Part shown: piece by piece, positions 10,976-22,761 of the stretch
Numbering within the stretch: position 1 is the stretch's first letter
Layout: every line of letters starts with the position of its first letter
Assembly (NCBI GenBank): GCA_947623455.1
Contig: OX392538.1
Location: 26,659,001-26,723,000, forward strand
DNA from: Mimachlamys varia
Lineage: Eukaryota; Mollusca; Bivalvia; Pectinida; Pectinidae
Direction of reading: 5' to 3'
Length of the DNA stretch: 64,000 nucleotides
Notes under the pieces: model-generated
The model's database searches: none
Told to the model about the DNA's origin: nothing
Seen by the model: only the letters and a program-made list of their open reading frames with translations
Program-made: the position numbers and the translations under genes

Positions 10976-13400
10976 TAACAAATTATTTTTTTACTGACAT
11001 AAAGGTAATTTAAAGATACATAACGTTACAGGGGAATCTATCCTTAGCCAAAAACAGTTCCGTTGCTTTCTTCATTATCTTGAAAAAAAGGAATAATACA
11101 CTAAGATATTTTGTTTTATACATTCCAGTTACATATCAAATTTATGCTTCCGTACCCTTTAAGTTACGTGATTGCATCATTGCAGATTACTGTATTTTCC
11201 ATTGGTCGTTTAAACAACATAGCAAGATATCAATATTTTATTCCATGGTAAAACGGATAGAATTATTGAAAAATAAATATATTAAAAATAATTATGATAT
11301 TACAATCCACTCATAAAAAGTGTAAAGTGATGCCCTTAAAAAAAATACACATTTTCTTTTCGTTTATCTTTAACTTCTGAATTTCAAATGAATTGTTTTG
11401 TAGAAATCACGATAAAAATCTTCCTATCATAGCGAGGATATATTAATTTTCATTTTAACATTTTTTTTAATATACCGCGGCATGTTTTGTTCTTTTTTAA
11501 CAAGAGTATCTATTCTGAATTAATCAGAAAACGTTCTGTTTACACTTTAAAATCCATCGGCACTCTTCTCCATCGTGCTAAGTATAGCAGATACTTGTTC
11601 AGCTGTCCTCAAATCTCATCCTGCGTGATCGAGATTAGTCTTACATAGAAATAGAGTTGCGGTTGTTCAACTGTAAACAAAAACAAGTATGTTGACAATA
11701 GTTTTAGCTTTGCTTTCAAAACAAGGTTATGACACATTGCTTAAAAGCATTAAATATTTTAACACATTGATCTTTACAACCGTTTGATAACGCATTCAAA
11801 GCATGGTTTCATCTAAAATTGTGAAATGTGATGACGTTAAACTGCACTAGCGTTTACTCGGGTTCAGTCGAATGTTGTTATTTGACAATGCTTCTAGCTG
11901 AATATATAAATCACATATTCAAGTCATATTCAACCTAAAATCAATACAGGCATTTAATAGATAGAGGATATCTAACAATAATACCAAATATATTTCATTA
12001 ATGGGGCTAATATTTTTGATATTTTTCACGAGAGCGCACACGAAGTCTTTCAAGTTTAACCTGTTCAACATAGAAAAAAAAAGTTTATAATAACAACTTG
12101 AGCTTTCACACTTATAAAATATTTATAAAGTAATCCAACACTGTTCTTAGCAGGCTTTTTTTCCAAATATCATCCAATTTATGAATAAAATTGCAATTGT
12201 TTTAACTAAAAATGAGCTTAACTTTATCTTTTATGTCCATAGCAGCACGTAGTGTTAAAACCGGTCATATCAATTCAGTACTTTATGACAAAAGGATAAC
12301 ATACAATTGTAGTATTTTCAGCTATGATCGTCGTTGTCTTTCATATCTATTGAATTCAAATTGGTATCTTAAAAGAATAGTATATTGTTGTTGCTTTTTG
12401 TCGTTTATAATGAACTTATTCTTTTGAAATCAAGTATGCACTCTGGCACACTCCTATGAGTGTATAGTATATTTGACAGGATTGCATCAAAACAATATTG
12501 CTACTAGGTCTCAGGGTCAGGATATGACTTATGATCTACTTTTAAAGAACTTCCTCATCATATACTATGCAATAAGATGAACTTTGCTTAACATCTTAAT
12601 TGTTGTGATAATTATACCAAAGGTACAAGAATTGGTAAAATTAATGCAAAAACATAATTTTGCGACCAAATTGGCGCCTCCGCACCCCCTGGAAGTGAGC
12701 AATAATCTAAATATAGATTCTGATTACACCTACATGGTATTATTGTTATAACGTTTAGTTATAATTGGACTAGTGGTTTTATAAAAAAAAAGGTGATTAA
12801 AGCTGAAAGTTCCCATTGTAACACATTTCAGTGCCCCGAACAGATTCCCTTTTGGAATCAACAAAATACCGATTTTGCAGAATTCCTCTTCCCATTTGTC
12901 AGGGATATTTGCTTCCATGTCTGATGAAAGTTTTTTTTTCCTGAAAGAATATAATTTTATCTAAAAATGTATTATATAACCCCGCTTTGACCCTACCACA
13001 AGGACCAATAGAACCCGGCAGAGTCCGTAACTTGTCAAGTATATGTTATGATCTCCATGTAGGGGCAATAATAGTTGTCAATCTATATTGGAATTGGTTA
13101 ATGGAAGATTTTCTAAATTTCCTTAAAGTTTTTCATATTAAATTATATTAAATTATGTAATCTTGACCAACTTCATATAATTTTTACCATGTTTTTCTAC
13201 ATTATTATTACAACCTGCTAAATATTTAGCAGAAAACTACAAAAAATAAAATTGTTACTACAGTTTTTAGTTCATTAAAACTTCCACAACAAATTTCATA
13301 TGAGCAAACACAAAATAAGATGTTTTGAACATGATACAATAGGCATCTGACCTCAAAGTTTTTCCTCACAATAATAGTTTTATCACTGATAGGCCACAGT
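10976..13400. other. Non-coding, with weak extra micro-exon candidates
   Basis: The stretch is AT-rich and probably intronic to the minus-strand micro-exon locus. A 26-nt minus-strand candidate at 11645-11670 (acceptor TTTGTTTACAG, donor GTAAGA, peptide LNNRNSIS) has good borders but is not a multiple of three. A good acceptor near 12933 is followed by a frame that stops in phase 0. Neither is supported enough to call. Confidence 0.35.
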
Positions 13401-14389
13401 TATTTACATATGTAGCAGAACAGCAATAACACAATAACTTTCAGAGTGTATTACCATGCTTTGGCGGCAAATTAGAAAAAAACGATAATAGTCAGTTATG
13501 ATAAAAAGCAGAGTAAAGCAACCTTTATAAATGCAGTTTACAGTGCAGAACACCAAACTAAGGACATATGTGTTACTGAGCTGTCTGGATTATTCGTTCA
13601 TAAAGGACACATTTTTGCCTTTAGAGTTAAATTGATTCAATTTACTCTAATTATCAGTTTCTTATTGTTCATGATTTTTTTTATATCGATATCAATTTTC
13701 GAAAAGAAATTAAGATTAACGTAATTCTTTATCTTTCTTACCTAAATAGATGTTGCAAATTATAATTTTAAAAGATTGGGTTGAGCAAGTCGAAAGATGA
13801 ATATAAAGAACATATTGTATTTTCTTTTTGGTAATAACTCTTCCATTCCGTTAATCGAATTGGAGTTTTTTAATACAAAGTATGTAAACAACTGATTTAC
13901 CTTTACACCTTTATTTATTTATTTGTAAACTGCTTTTTTTATTTACTTAGTCGGTAAAAAAAACACGAACACGGAGTTATTATAATTGACTTATGTCAAC
14001 TTGTCTCTTAAAATAAAAAGATTAACGTTAATTGTTAACTCAGATTTGAAAACAAACAAACAAATGAGTTGCATAAATAAATCAGAGAATATCGAAGCGT
14101 TAAAAAAATCATAATTCGAACTCAAAGTCGATTAAACCAGGGGCAAAATATAAACAAGGGGAAAATTTACATGGATATCCTTGTAAAAATACAAGAAAAT
14201 AAGACTAGGTGTTCCGGAAGAGTAAACGTCTTCTACTTCATCGACGACACCCGCCATGTAAATCTAATTTAAGGATACTACTATTTAATTCGTTGTAACA
14301 AATTATATTTGTTTTTGTTCATGCTCGTTTGTCATCCATTTCGTGTTTCGCAAAGACATTCAAAGTATATAAATATCTTTGATGCTCAC

Positions 14390-14410
14390 CCTGTCTTTTT
14401 TCCTTTGATC
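14390..14410 (-). CDS. Micro-exon DQRKKDR (unit 1)
   Basis: 21 nt, phase 0, acceptor TTTTAG and donor AGG|GTGAGC. Compared with the same exon in other units, the first codon is GAT instead of GAA, giving Asp for Glu. Confidence 0.6.
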
Positions 14411-14901
14411 CTAAAAGAAAACAAAAACATGTTGAAAATGTAAGCTTAACGATTTACTTTGAGCAAGCCGAAAGCTGTGTATACAGAACATATTTGTCTA
14501 TTATAACATTACATTCTTTGAAATACAATTCCACAATTTCATTTCATATATTATACCTCTTATGAAAATGTTTAATATACAAAGCTGAAATATTCTTAAA
14601 TGTTTTGGATGTTTGGTTAACTAATACAGAGCAACACACAAAGTCAAAATTGGTCACTGAGCGGTCTGGCGGTTTCGTGCTCTTATGGTAATTGGTTACG
14701 GTCTAAATATTGGTTAAGCAATACGATATATATCAACGTGTTTCTTTAAGCAAAGGAATAAGATAATGATTTCAAAATATGGGAAGGAAAGGATTGTCAT
14801 CAATCTAATGATGTTGTTATTTTCCTCGAGATTAATAGACATTAAACATTTCATCTGAATAACCATACACATACATAAAGTAACTGCTATTAAAAACGTA
14901 C

Positions 14902-14925
14902 CCTGATTAGCTTCCGCATTTCCTT
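14902..14925 (-). CDS. Micro-exon KEMRKLIR (unit 1)
   Basis: 24 nt, phase 0, acceptor ATTACAG and donor AGG|GTACGT. The last eight exon bases differ as a block from the KEMRKQFQ exon of the other units, while the splice sites and length are kept. Confidence 0.6.
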
Positions 14926-15475
14926 CTGTAATGATAAAATATATAAATTAGGTTTATTTTAATATAAAATTTGCATTAGTAATAGTCATTTTTGATATAA
15001 GCAATTTACTGTTTCTACAGGGTCATGATATTACCATCCAAATACCCCTCACCTTATATAACCCTACTAGACCGTCATTTAATAAAATGCAAATGTTTTG
15101 AACTTATGTAGCATATTCATAACAAAACATTGGATTTACATTCAAACTGCAATTGTCTTATCGATGTTACATATGCTGACCAGCAATAACACAAGAACTT
15201 TCAAAATGTATTACCATGATTTCTCAATCACTATAAAAAGAACAGAGGAAAGCAACATTAAGGAACGCAGTTTACCGTACGGAATACCAATCTAAGTACA
15301 TAGTTGTCACTGAACAGTCTGGATTAATCGTTCATAAAAGACACATGATATGCTTTTCAGAGTAATACTGTGCAAATCGTTGAAATCTTAAGTTTGTATT
15401 GTTCATGATATTTTTATATCGATATCACTTTTCGAAAAGAAATTCAGGTAAACGTAATTCTTTGGTCTTGCTTAC

Positions 15476-15496
15476 CATTTCATTCGCTGTTTCTTC
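15476..15496 (-). CDS. Micro-exon EETANEM (unit 2)
   Basis: 21 nt, phase 0, acceptor TTTCTTTCAG and donor ATG|GTAAGC. Identical at base level to the copies at 17327 and 19165. Confidence 0.65.
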
Positions 15497-16245
15497 CTGA
15501 AAGAAAATAGATGGTGCACATTTTAATTTTAAAAAGATTGGGTTAAACAAGTGAATATAAAGAACATGTTTTAATTGTTTTGTTAATAATTCTTCCATTC
15601 TGTTTTACGAATTGGATTTGTTTAAATAGAAATTATGTAAACAGCTCATTTGCCTTCACTCTTTTATTGATTTATTTGTAAACTACATTTTTTTTATTTA
15701 CTTAATTGGTAAATAAAACAAGAACAGAAGATCAAAATTGGTCATTGTATTTTCTGGTCTTTTGTTCTTTGTAGACTTTTTGGAGTTATTATAATTGACG
15801 TATGTCAACGTGTCTCTTAAAATAAAAAGACTAACTTTAATTTTTAGCTCAGATTTAAAAACAAACAAACAAACAAATGAGATGACAAGGATGACAAGTT
15901 AAGTCTGGCTATTTCGTTATTTAAGGACTCGTTGGTTGCATCAATAAATTAGCGTTAACAAAAGCATAATTCGAACTACAAATCGATTAAACCAGGGGCA
16001 AAATATAAACAAGGGAAACATTTACATGGATACCCTTGTAAAAGTACAAGAAAATAAGACTAGGTGTTCCGGAAGAGTAAACGTCTTCTATTTCATCGAC
16101 GACACCCGCCATGTAAATCTAATTTAAGGATACTACTATTTAATTCGTTGTAACAAATTAGATTTGTTTTTGTTCATGCTCGTTTGTCATCGATATCTCT
16201 TTTTTGCAAAGACATTCAAAGTATATAAATATCTTTGATGCTCAC

Positions 16246-16266
16246 CCTGTCTTTTTTCTTTTGTTC
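16246..16266 (-). CDS. Micro-exon EQKKKDR (unit 2)
   Basis: 21 nt, phase 0, acceptor TTTTAG and donor AGG|GTGAGC. One substitution relative to other units gives Lys for Arg at the third residue. Confidence 0.6.
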
Positions 16267-16763
16267 CTAAAAGAAAACAAATACATGTCGAAAATGTAAG
16301 TTTAACGCTTTAAACTGTAGCTTGAGCAAGCAGAAAGCCGTGTATAAAGAACATATTTGTCTAGTATAACATTACATTCTTTGAGATATAATTCCACAAT
16401 TTCATTTCATAAATTGTACCTCTTATGAAAATGTTTAATATACAAAGCTGAAATATTCTTAAATATTTTGGATGTTTGGTTAACTAATACCCAGCAACAA
16501 ACAAAGGCAAAATTGGTCATTGAGCGGTCTGGCGGTTCTGTGCTCTTATGATAATTGTTTACGGTCTATATATTGGTTAAGCAATACGATATATATCAAC
16601 GTGTTTCTTTTAGCAGAAGAAACCATAATAATTTCAAAATATGGGAAGGTTAGGATTGTCATCAATCTATTGATGTTGTTATTTTGCTCGAGATTAATAG
16701 GCATTACAAATTTGATCTGAATAACCATACACATACATAAAGTAACTTCTGTTAAAAACGTAC

Positions 16764-16787
16764 CTGGAATTGCTTCCGCATTTCCTT
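16764..16787 (-). CDS. Micro-exon KEMRKQFQ (unit 2)
   Basis: 24 nt, phase 0, acceptor ATTACAG and donor CAG|GTACGT. Same sequence as the copy at 18603. Confidence 0.65.
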
Positions 16788-17326
16788 CTGTAATGATAAA
16801 ATATATAAATTAGATTTATTTTAATATTAAATTTGCATTAGTAATAGTCATTTTTGATATAAGCAATTTACTGTTTGTACAGGGGCATTATATTACCATC
16901 CAAATTAATAAAATGCAAATGTTTTGAATTAATGTAGCATATTCATAACAAAACATTGGATTTACATTCATACAGCAATTGTCTTATCGATGTTACATAT
17001 GCTGACCAGCAATAACACAAGAACTTTCAAAATGTATTACCATGATTTGACAGCGAACGAAAAGAGATGAGAGTCAATCACGATAAAAAGAACAGAGAAT
17101 AGCAACATTAAGGAACGCAGTTTACCGTACGGAATACCAATCTAAGTACATAGTTGTCACTGAATAGTCTGGATTAATCGTTCATAAAAGACACATGATA
17201 TGCTTTTCAGAGTAATACTATGCAAATCGTTGAAATCTTAAGTTTTGTATTGTTCATGATATTTTTATATCGATATCACTTTTCGAAAAGAAATTCAGGT
17301 AAACGTAATTCTTTGGTCTTGCTTAC

Positions 17327-17347
17327 CATTTCATTCGCTGTTTCTTC
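17327..17347 (-). CDS. Micro-exon EETANEM (unit 3)
   Basis: 21 nt, phase 0, acceptor TTTATTTCAG and donor ATG|GTAAGC. Part of the third repeat unit. Confidence 0.65.
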
Positions 17348-18090
17348 CTGAAATAAAATAGATGGTGCACATTTCAATTTTAAAAAGATTGGGTTAAACA
17401 AGTGAATATAAAGAACATGTTTTAATTTTTTTTGTTAATAATTCTTCCATTCTGTTTTACGAATTGGATTTGTTTAAATAGAAATTATGTAAACAGCTCA
17501 TTTACCTTCGCTCTTTTATTGATTTATTTGTAAACTACATTTTTTTATTTACTTAATCGGTAACAAAAACAAGAACAGAAGATCAAAATTGGTCATTGTA
17601 TTTTCTGGTCTATTGTTCTTTGTGGACTCTTTTGAGTTATTATAATTGACGTATGTCAACATGTTTCTTAAAATAAAAAGACAAATGTTATTGTTAACTC
17701 AGATTTAAAAACAAACAAACAAATGAGATGACAAGGATGACAAGTTAAGTCTGGCTATTTCGTTATTTAAGGACTCGTTGGTTGCATCAATAAATCAGCG
17801 TTAACAAAAGCATAATTCGAACTACAAATCGATTAAACCAGGGGCAAAATATAAACAAGGGAAACATTTACATGGATACCCTTGTAAAAGTACAGGAAAA
17901 TAAGACTAGGTGTTCCGGAAGAGTAAACGACTTCTGCTTTATTGACGACACCCGCCATGTAAATCTAATATAAGGATAATACTATTTAATTCGTTGTAAC
18001 AAATTATATTTGTTTTTGTTCATGCTCGTTTGTCATCGATATCTCCTTTTGCAAAGACATTCAAAGTATATAAATATCTTTGATGCTCAC

Positions 18091-18111
18091 CCTGTCTTTT
18101 TTCCTTTGTTC
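18091..18111 (-). CDS. Micro-exon EQRKKDR (unit 3)
   Basis: 21 nt, phase 0, acceptor TTTTAG and donor AGG|GTGAGC. Matches the exon at 19924. Confidence 0.65.
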
Positions 18112-18602
18112 CTAAAAGAAAACAAACACATGTTGCAAATGTAAGTTTAACGCTTTAGCTTGAGCAAGCCGAAAGCCGTGTATGAAGAACATATTTGTCT
18201 AATATAATATTACATTCTTTGAAATATAATTCCACAATTTCATTTCATAAATTGTACCTCTTATGAAAATGTTTAATATACAAAGCTGAAATATTCTTAA
18301 ATATTTTGGATGTTTGGTTAACTAATACCGAGCAACAAACAAAGGCAAAATTGGTCACTGAGCGGTCTGGCGGTTCTGTGCTCTTATGGTAATTGGTTAC
18401 AGTCTATATATTGGTTAAGCAATACGATATATATCAACGTGTTTCTTTTAGCAGAGGAAAATCATAATAATTTCAAAATATGGGAAGGTAAGGATTGTCA
18501 TCAATCTATTGATGTTGTTATTTTGCTCGAGATTAATAGGCATTACAAATTTGATCTGAATAACCATACACATACATAAAGTAACTTCTGTTAAAAACGT
18601 AC

Positions 18603-18626
18603 CTGGAATTGCTTCCGCATTTCCTT
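18603..18626 (-). CDS. Micro-exon KEMRKQFQ (unit 3)
   Basis: 24 nt, phase 0, acceptor ATTACAG and donor CAG|GTACGT. The eight residues add Met and Phe to an otherwise charged helix. Confidence 0.65.
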
Positions 18627-19164
18627 CTGTAATGATAAAATATATAAATTAGGCTTATTTTAATATTGAATTTGCATTAGTAATAGTCATTTTTGATATA
18701 AGCAATTTACTGTTTGTACAGGGGCATTATATTACCATCTAAATTAATAAAATGCAAATGTTTTGAACTAATGTAGCATATTCATAACAAAACATTGGAT
18801 TTACATTTAAACTGCAATTGTCTTATCGATGTTACATATGCTGACCAGCAATAACACAAAAACTTTCAAAATGTATTACCATGATTTAACAGCGAACAAA
18901 AAGAGATGAGAGTCAATCACGATAAAAAGAACAGAGAATAGCAACATTAAGGAACGCAGTTTACCGTACGGAATACCAATCTAAGTACATAGTTGTCACT
19001 GAACAGGCTGGATTAATCGTTCATAAAAGACATATGATATGCTTTTCAGAGTAATACTATGCAAATCGTTAAAATCTTAAGTTTTGTATTGTTCATGATA
19101 TTTTTATATCGATATCACTTTTCGAAAAGAAATTCAGATGAACGTAATTCGTTGTCTTGCTTAC

Positions 19165-19185
19165 CATTTCATTCGCTGTTTCTTC
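19165..19185 (-). CDS. Micro-exon EETANEM (unit 4)
   Basis: 21 nt, phase 0, acceptor TTTCTTTCAG and donor ATG|GTAAGC. The flanking intron shares the repeat-unit sequence. Confidence 0.65.
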
Positions 19186-19923
19186 CTGAAAGAAAATAGA
19201 TGGTGCACATTTTAATTTTAAAAAGATTTGGTTAAACAAGTGAATATTAAGAAGACGTTTTAATTTTTTTGTTAATAATTCTTCCATTCTGTTTTACGAA
19301 CTGGATTTGTTTAAATAGAAATTATGTGAACAGCTCATTTACCTTCACTCTTTTATTGATTTATTTGTTAACTACATTTTTTTTTATTTACTTAATCGTT
19401 AAAAAAAACAAGAACAGAAGATCAAAATTGGTCATTGTATTTTCTGGTCTTTTGTTCTTTGTAGACTTTTTGGAGTTATTATAATTGACGTATGTCAACG
19501 TGTTTCTTAAAATAAAAAGACAAATGTTAATTGTTAACTCAGATTTAAAAACAAACAAATGAGATGACAAGGATGACAAGTTAAGTCTGGCTATTTCGTT
19601 ATTTAAGGATTCGTTGGTTGCATAAATAAATCAGTGTTAACAAAAGCATAATTCGAACTACAAATCGATTAAACCAGGGGCAAAATATAAACAAGGGAAA
19701 GATTTACATGGATACCCTTTTAAAAGTACAAGAAAATAAGACTAGGTTTTCCGGATGAGTAAACGACTTCTGCTTTATTGACGACACCCGCCATGTAAAT
19801 CTGATTTAAGGATACTATTCAATTCGTTGTAACAAATTAGATTTGTTTTTGTTCATGCTCGTTTGTCATCGATATCTCTTTTTGCAAAGACATTCAAAGC
19901 ATATAAATATCTGTGATGCTCAC

Positions 19924-19944
19924 CCTGTCTTTTTTCCTTTGTTC
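19924..19944 (-). CDS. Micro-exon EQRKKDR (unit 4), most upstream found
   Basis: 21 nt, phase 0, acceptor TTTTAG and donor AGG|GTGAGC. It is the first recognisable exon in transcription order. The 8-residue exon expected about 0.5 kb upstream is absent because the repeat breaks off near 20415. Confidence 0.6.
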
Positions 19945-20883
19945 CTAAAAGAAAACAAACACATGTTGCAAATGTAAGTTTAACGCTTTAGCTAGAGCAA
20001 GCCGAAAGCCGTGTATGAAGAAAATATTTGTCTAGTATAATATTACATTCTTTGAAATATAATTCCACAATTTCATTTCATAAATTGTACCTCTTATGAA
20101 AATGTTTAATATACAAAGCTGAAATATTCTTAAATATTTTGGATGTTTGGTTAACTAATACCGAGCAACAAACAAAGTCAAAATTGGTCACTGAGCGGTC
20201 TGGCGGTTCTGTGCTCTTATGGTAATTGGTTACGGTCTATATATTGGTTAAGCAATACGATATATATCAACGTGTTTCTTTTAGTAGAGGAAAAACATAA
20301 TAATTTCAAAATATGGGAAGGTCAGGATTGTCATCAATATATTGATGTTGTTATTTTGCTCGAGATTAATAGGCATTAAACATTTCATCTGAATAACCAT
20401 ACACATACATAAAGTACGGTCTATATATTGGTTAAGCAATACAAGATATGTCAACGTGTTTCTTTTAGCAAAGAATGTTTTGTACTTTTTCCGTGTAAAT
20501 TTGGTTTATGTTAATATTTTGTTCCTAGTTTCATCAATATTCAGTTCGGATCATTGTTTTATCGACGCATTGGTATTTAATTTTAACACAGAAGTCTTTT
20601 ATTGGTAATTACCATCCATCTTTTGTTACAAACAAATGTTCATTTCCAGTCGCATGTGACAGAACAAATGACGAAGTTGAAAATCCGAATATACTCTTCT
20701 TTACAAAATGGCCTTTCCGACACTCATTCTTTAACAGATTGTAGGAATCTTATTGATAGGTAGAACGAAAGACTTTGAAGGTTTACAACGTTCAACAGAA
20801 AAAAAGATTATTGGATTTATGCACTAAGGAAAGGGATTAAGACACTGCGGACCTGTGTATGAAAACAAAAACAGTTAAGAACA

Positions 20884-21192
20884 ATGGTTCAGTCCTCAAA
20901 GCTTCAGCTTCTAAGAAAAGCTCCTTTTGTCAAAATGAGGAAGTATGGCACAGTTGTACATGAGGTCAGGGACCACAAGAAGGTGTCTGTTCTTCACGAT
21001 GATCGTCTGAAGCTTTGCTTATCCGATGTCGTCCCAGCCTGGGTCACCAAGTTGAAACATACCCTTGTCACGTTTGTCCTTCCTACAATAGTTGAGAAAG
21101 ATCATCCTCTCTTTGATCAAAATGAACCGTTGACTGTTGATGGGCAGCTCAATCCATTATGTCCGCCATCCACTGAGGACGATGAACCATAA
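20884..21192 (+). pseudogene. Ty3/gypsy integrase C-terminal fragment
   Basis: An open frame of 102 codons contains KKVSVLHDDRLKLC, followed by a PAWV run. This strongly resembles the GPY/F-type tail of gypsy integrases, where a valine-rich strand precedes H-DRLK. The preceding residues (KAPFVKMRKYGTVVHEV) fit the GP(Y/F) strand. The catalytic core is missing upstream, so this is a short relic with no flanking LTR recognised. Confidence 0.5.
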
Positions 21193-21689
21193 ACAGACAT
21201 CCTTGCCAATTGGACCATCCTAACAGCAGACAAGCCATGCTTGGGCAGAATCTAAAAAAAACTGATTTGGCTGGATTTTAAGCAGGAGTTTAAGCAATCC
21301 TAGGGGGTGATGGTTTGATGAGGCAGCAATTCTGGATATTTGGACCTGTCCCCATATTGCATTTTAGACCGCCAAGCGCATGCTTCGTTGTTCGTTCAGT
21401 TTTACTGCCAATAAATGTAGCACCTAAGATACTGAGTTTACTTGTTATTTGGCAGGCATATAGCGAGCAATTCGCTTTTGCAATATTATTTATATGATAC
21501 AAAAAAAACAGACAGTGGTAAGGTAACTATTTCATAAGCCGTTATTACAAAGTGATAATATTTAATTACAATTAATCTTTGTGTGATGGTAACATGGTGC
21601 ATGTATCCTACATATTGCATATTTGTATGTAGTACAGGAGTCATCTCCACTGCTTAGCTCTCCTCTTAAGGAGGCAGGAAATTATCATA
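21193..21689. other. Probable retroelement debris, unassigned
   Basis: Overlapping open frames of about 60-70 codons lie on both strands (21290-21502), with mixed composition. I recognise no motif. The position between two retroelement relics makes repeat origin likely. Confidence 0.3.
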
Positions 21690-22761
21690 AACTAGCTCGG
21701 CCATGCTGGCATTGGTGATTCTTTGCAAAATTTAGACCGTAAAATAAATTCGGGATGGTTTTGTGAAATTGAAGAAAGACCCAGACGTCTGCAAAAACTA
21801 GTAAAAACGTTGGGATCTAAGAAATCGGTACTTGAACCTGACATTCTGATGACCGAAGCACTAACCCTGCAGTCTAGCCGAAAAGGTGTCAAGGACCTTG
21901 AACGAGGTCACGAATTCCCGCCGGATCATGGTGAGCTCACAGACACTATAGGCGATCAAGAACCAACGCGATCCACGCCGAATCAAAGTTAAAAAAAATA
22001 CTCCGACCTCTTCTGTCAGCATCGGCGAATCACGTACAATGTAAAGTAACTTTAAATGAAAAACATCCTTTGTAGAAAGTGAGCGCACGCAGACGCAAAA
22101 TGGTCGACATGACCTGGCCTCGTTGGCCTCAGACCTCACGGCTCTAAAAAATGGAAAACGAAAAGTTGAAATTTAGGGCAGAAATTGAAGCGATACGACA
22201 GCGGATAACAAGTTATCAGCAGAGTCCTCCAACCCGTATAGCTCCCAGATCATTGAGACAAATCCTGATCAAGGATGCCGGACCCACCTCCTCTCATCTG
22301 CACTGGCCGCTCAAAACTCATAACATCAACAATATAGAGGGAGAGACAGTAAATAAGAGCCTAGGTGAGAATGATTTCGTTCAAACAATGTGCCAATTAC
22401 GCATCAGTAACAATCAACCTAACAAAAAGTCTTCAGCATAATCGATCACTGATTTAACTGGAAAGATCCCACAATGAAAATTGATGATAGCGACACAATC
22501 ACCATAAATGCGGAGGGAAATGTGAAAGCCAGACCTACAGAACGACTCAGTAGCACGATGGAGATATGGGTGTATAGCAATACTCTTACACATGATGAAC
22601 TCCAAGGAGATCATGGTGCCTACTACTATATTTACCAACAGCGAACGGAGAAAAGGCCCATTCCTCCTCAATGACAGAAGGATATGTCATCGCTTTAATG
22701 TGGAATAATGTGATAGGTCAATTACGAACTGCAGACTTGTACATAATTGTAGTCTGTGCTT
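21690..22761 (+). pseudogene. Left part of a degenerate retroelement, probably the same DIRS-like copy as 28683-29850
   Basis: Three short plus-strand frames (21723-21992, 22151-22441, 22474-22674) are interrupted by stops and frame changes. One has a helical start (MENEKLKFRAEIEAIRQRI), another TERLSSTMEIWVY. They lie immediately left of the LTR element inserted at 22762, and recognisable DIRS reverse transcriptase resumes on its right side. The simplest reading is a first ORF of a DIRS-like element cut by that insertion. The family assignment of this part is inference. Confidence 0.35.

Larger units (their letters stand above)
2471..19944 (-). other. Micro-exon gene locus (minus strand, 3' part), host gene candidate
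   Basis: This span holds at least thirteen very short candidate exons on the minus strand, each bounded by AG and GT with an A-rich (plus-strand view) polypyrimidine tract. Exon lengths are 21, 24, 30 and 39 nt. All are multiples of three and all read in phase 0 as charged peptides: EQRKKDR, EETANEM, KEMRKQFQ, QRQNEMELRN, AKLHLIM, EMLNYKKNNGDA. Ten lie in a tandem genomic repeat and three in a second cluster near 3.1-3.75 kb. The first exons, with a start codon and any signal peptide or globular domain, were not found up to about 34 kb. The product may be a secreted or cytoplasmic protein with a modular helical tail. The pattern recalls the micro-exon genes of schistosomes in architecture only. 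It could also be the coiled-coil tail of a larger protein, for example a GIMAP-like GTPase; that is speculation. Joining the two clusters into one gene is inference. Confidence 0.55.
13401..20415. repeat. Tandem 1.83-1.86 kb genomic repeat carrying micro-exons
   Basis: Three complete units plus partial units at both ends are arranged head to tail. Equivalent positions are 14390, 16246, 18091 and 19924, giving periods of 1856, 1845 and 1833 bp. Each full unit carries, in minus-strand order, an 8-residue (KEMRK...), a 7-residue (EQRKKDR type) and a 7-residue (EETANEM) micro-exon. Introns are roughly 0.5, 0.75 and 0.55 kb. Intron sequence is also highly similar between units. The right end breaks at about 20415 inside a unit, where a short piece of unit sequence is duplicated. 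The leftmost partial unit is the most diverged. Confidence 0.9.

Noticed and set aside
11645..11670. 26-nt minus-strand micro-exon (LNNRNSIS)
   Set aside because: Splice borders are good, but the length is not a multiple of three and it would break the phase shared by all other exons; kept only as a weak candidate.
12862..12933. Exon after a good acceptor at 12933 (minus strand)
   Set aside because: In the phase used by the other micro-exons it hits a stop after thirteen codons, and no good donor lies before it.
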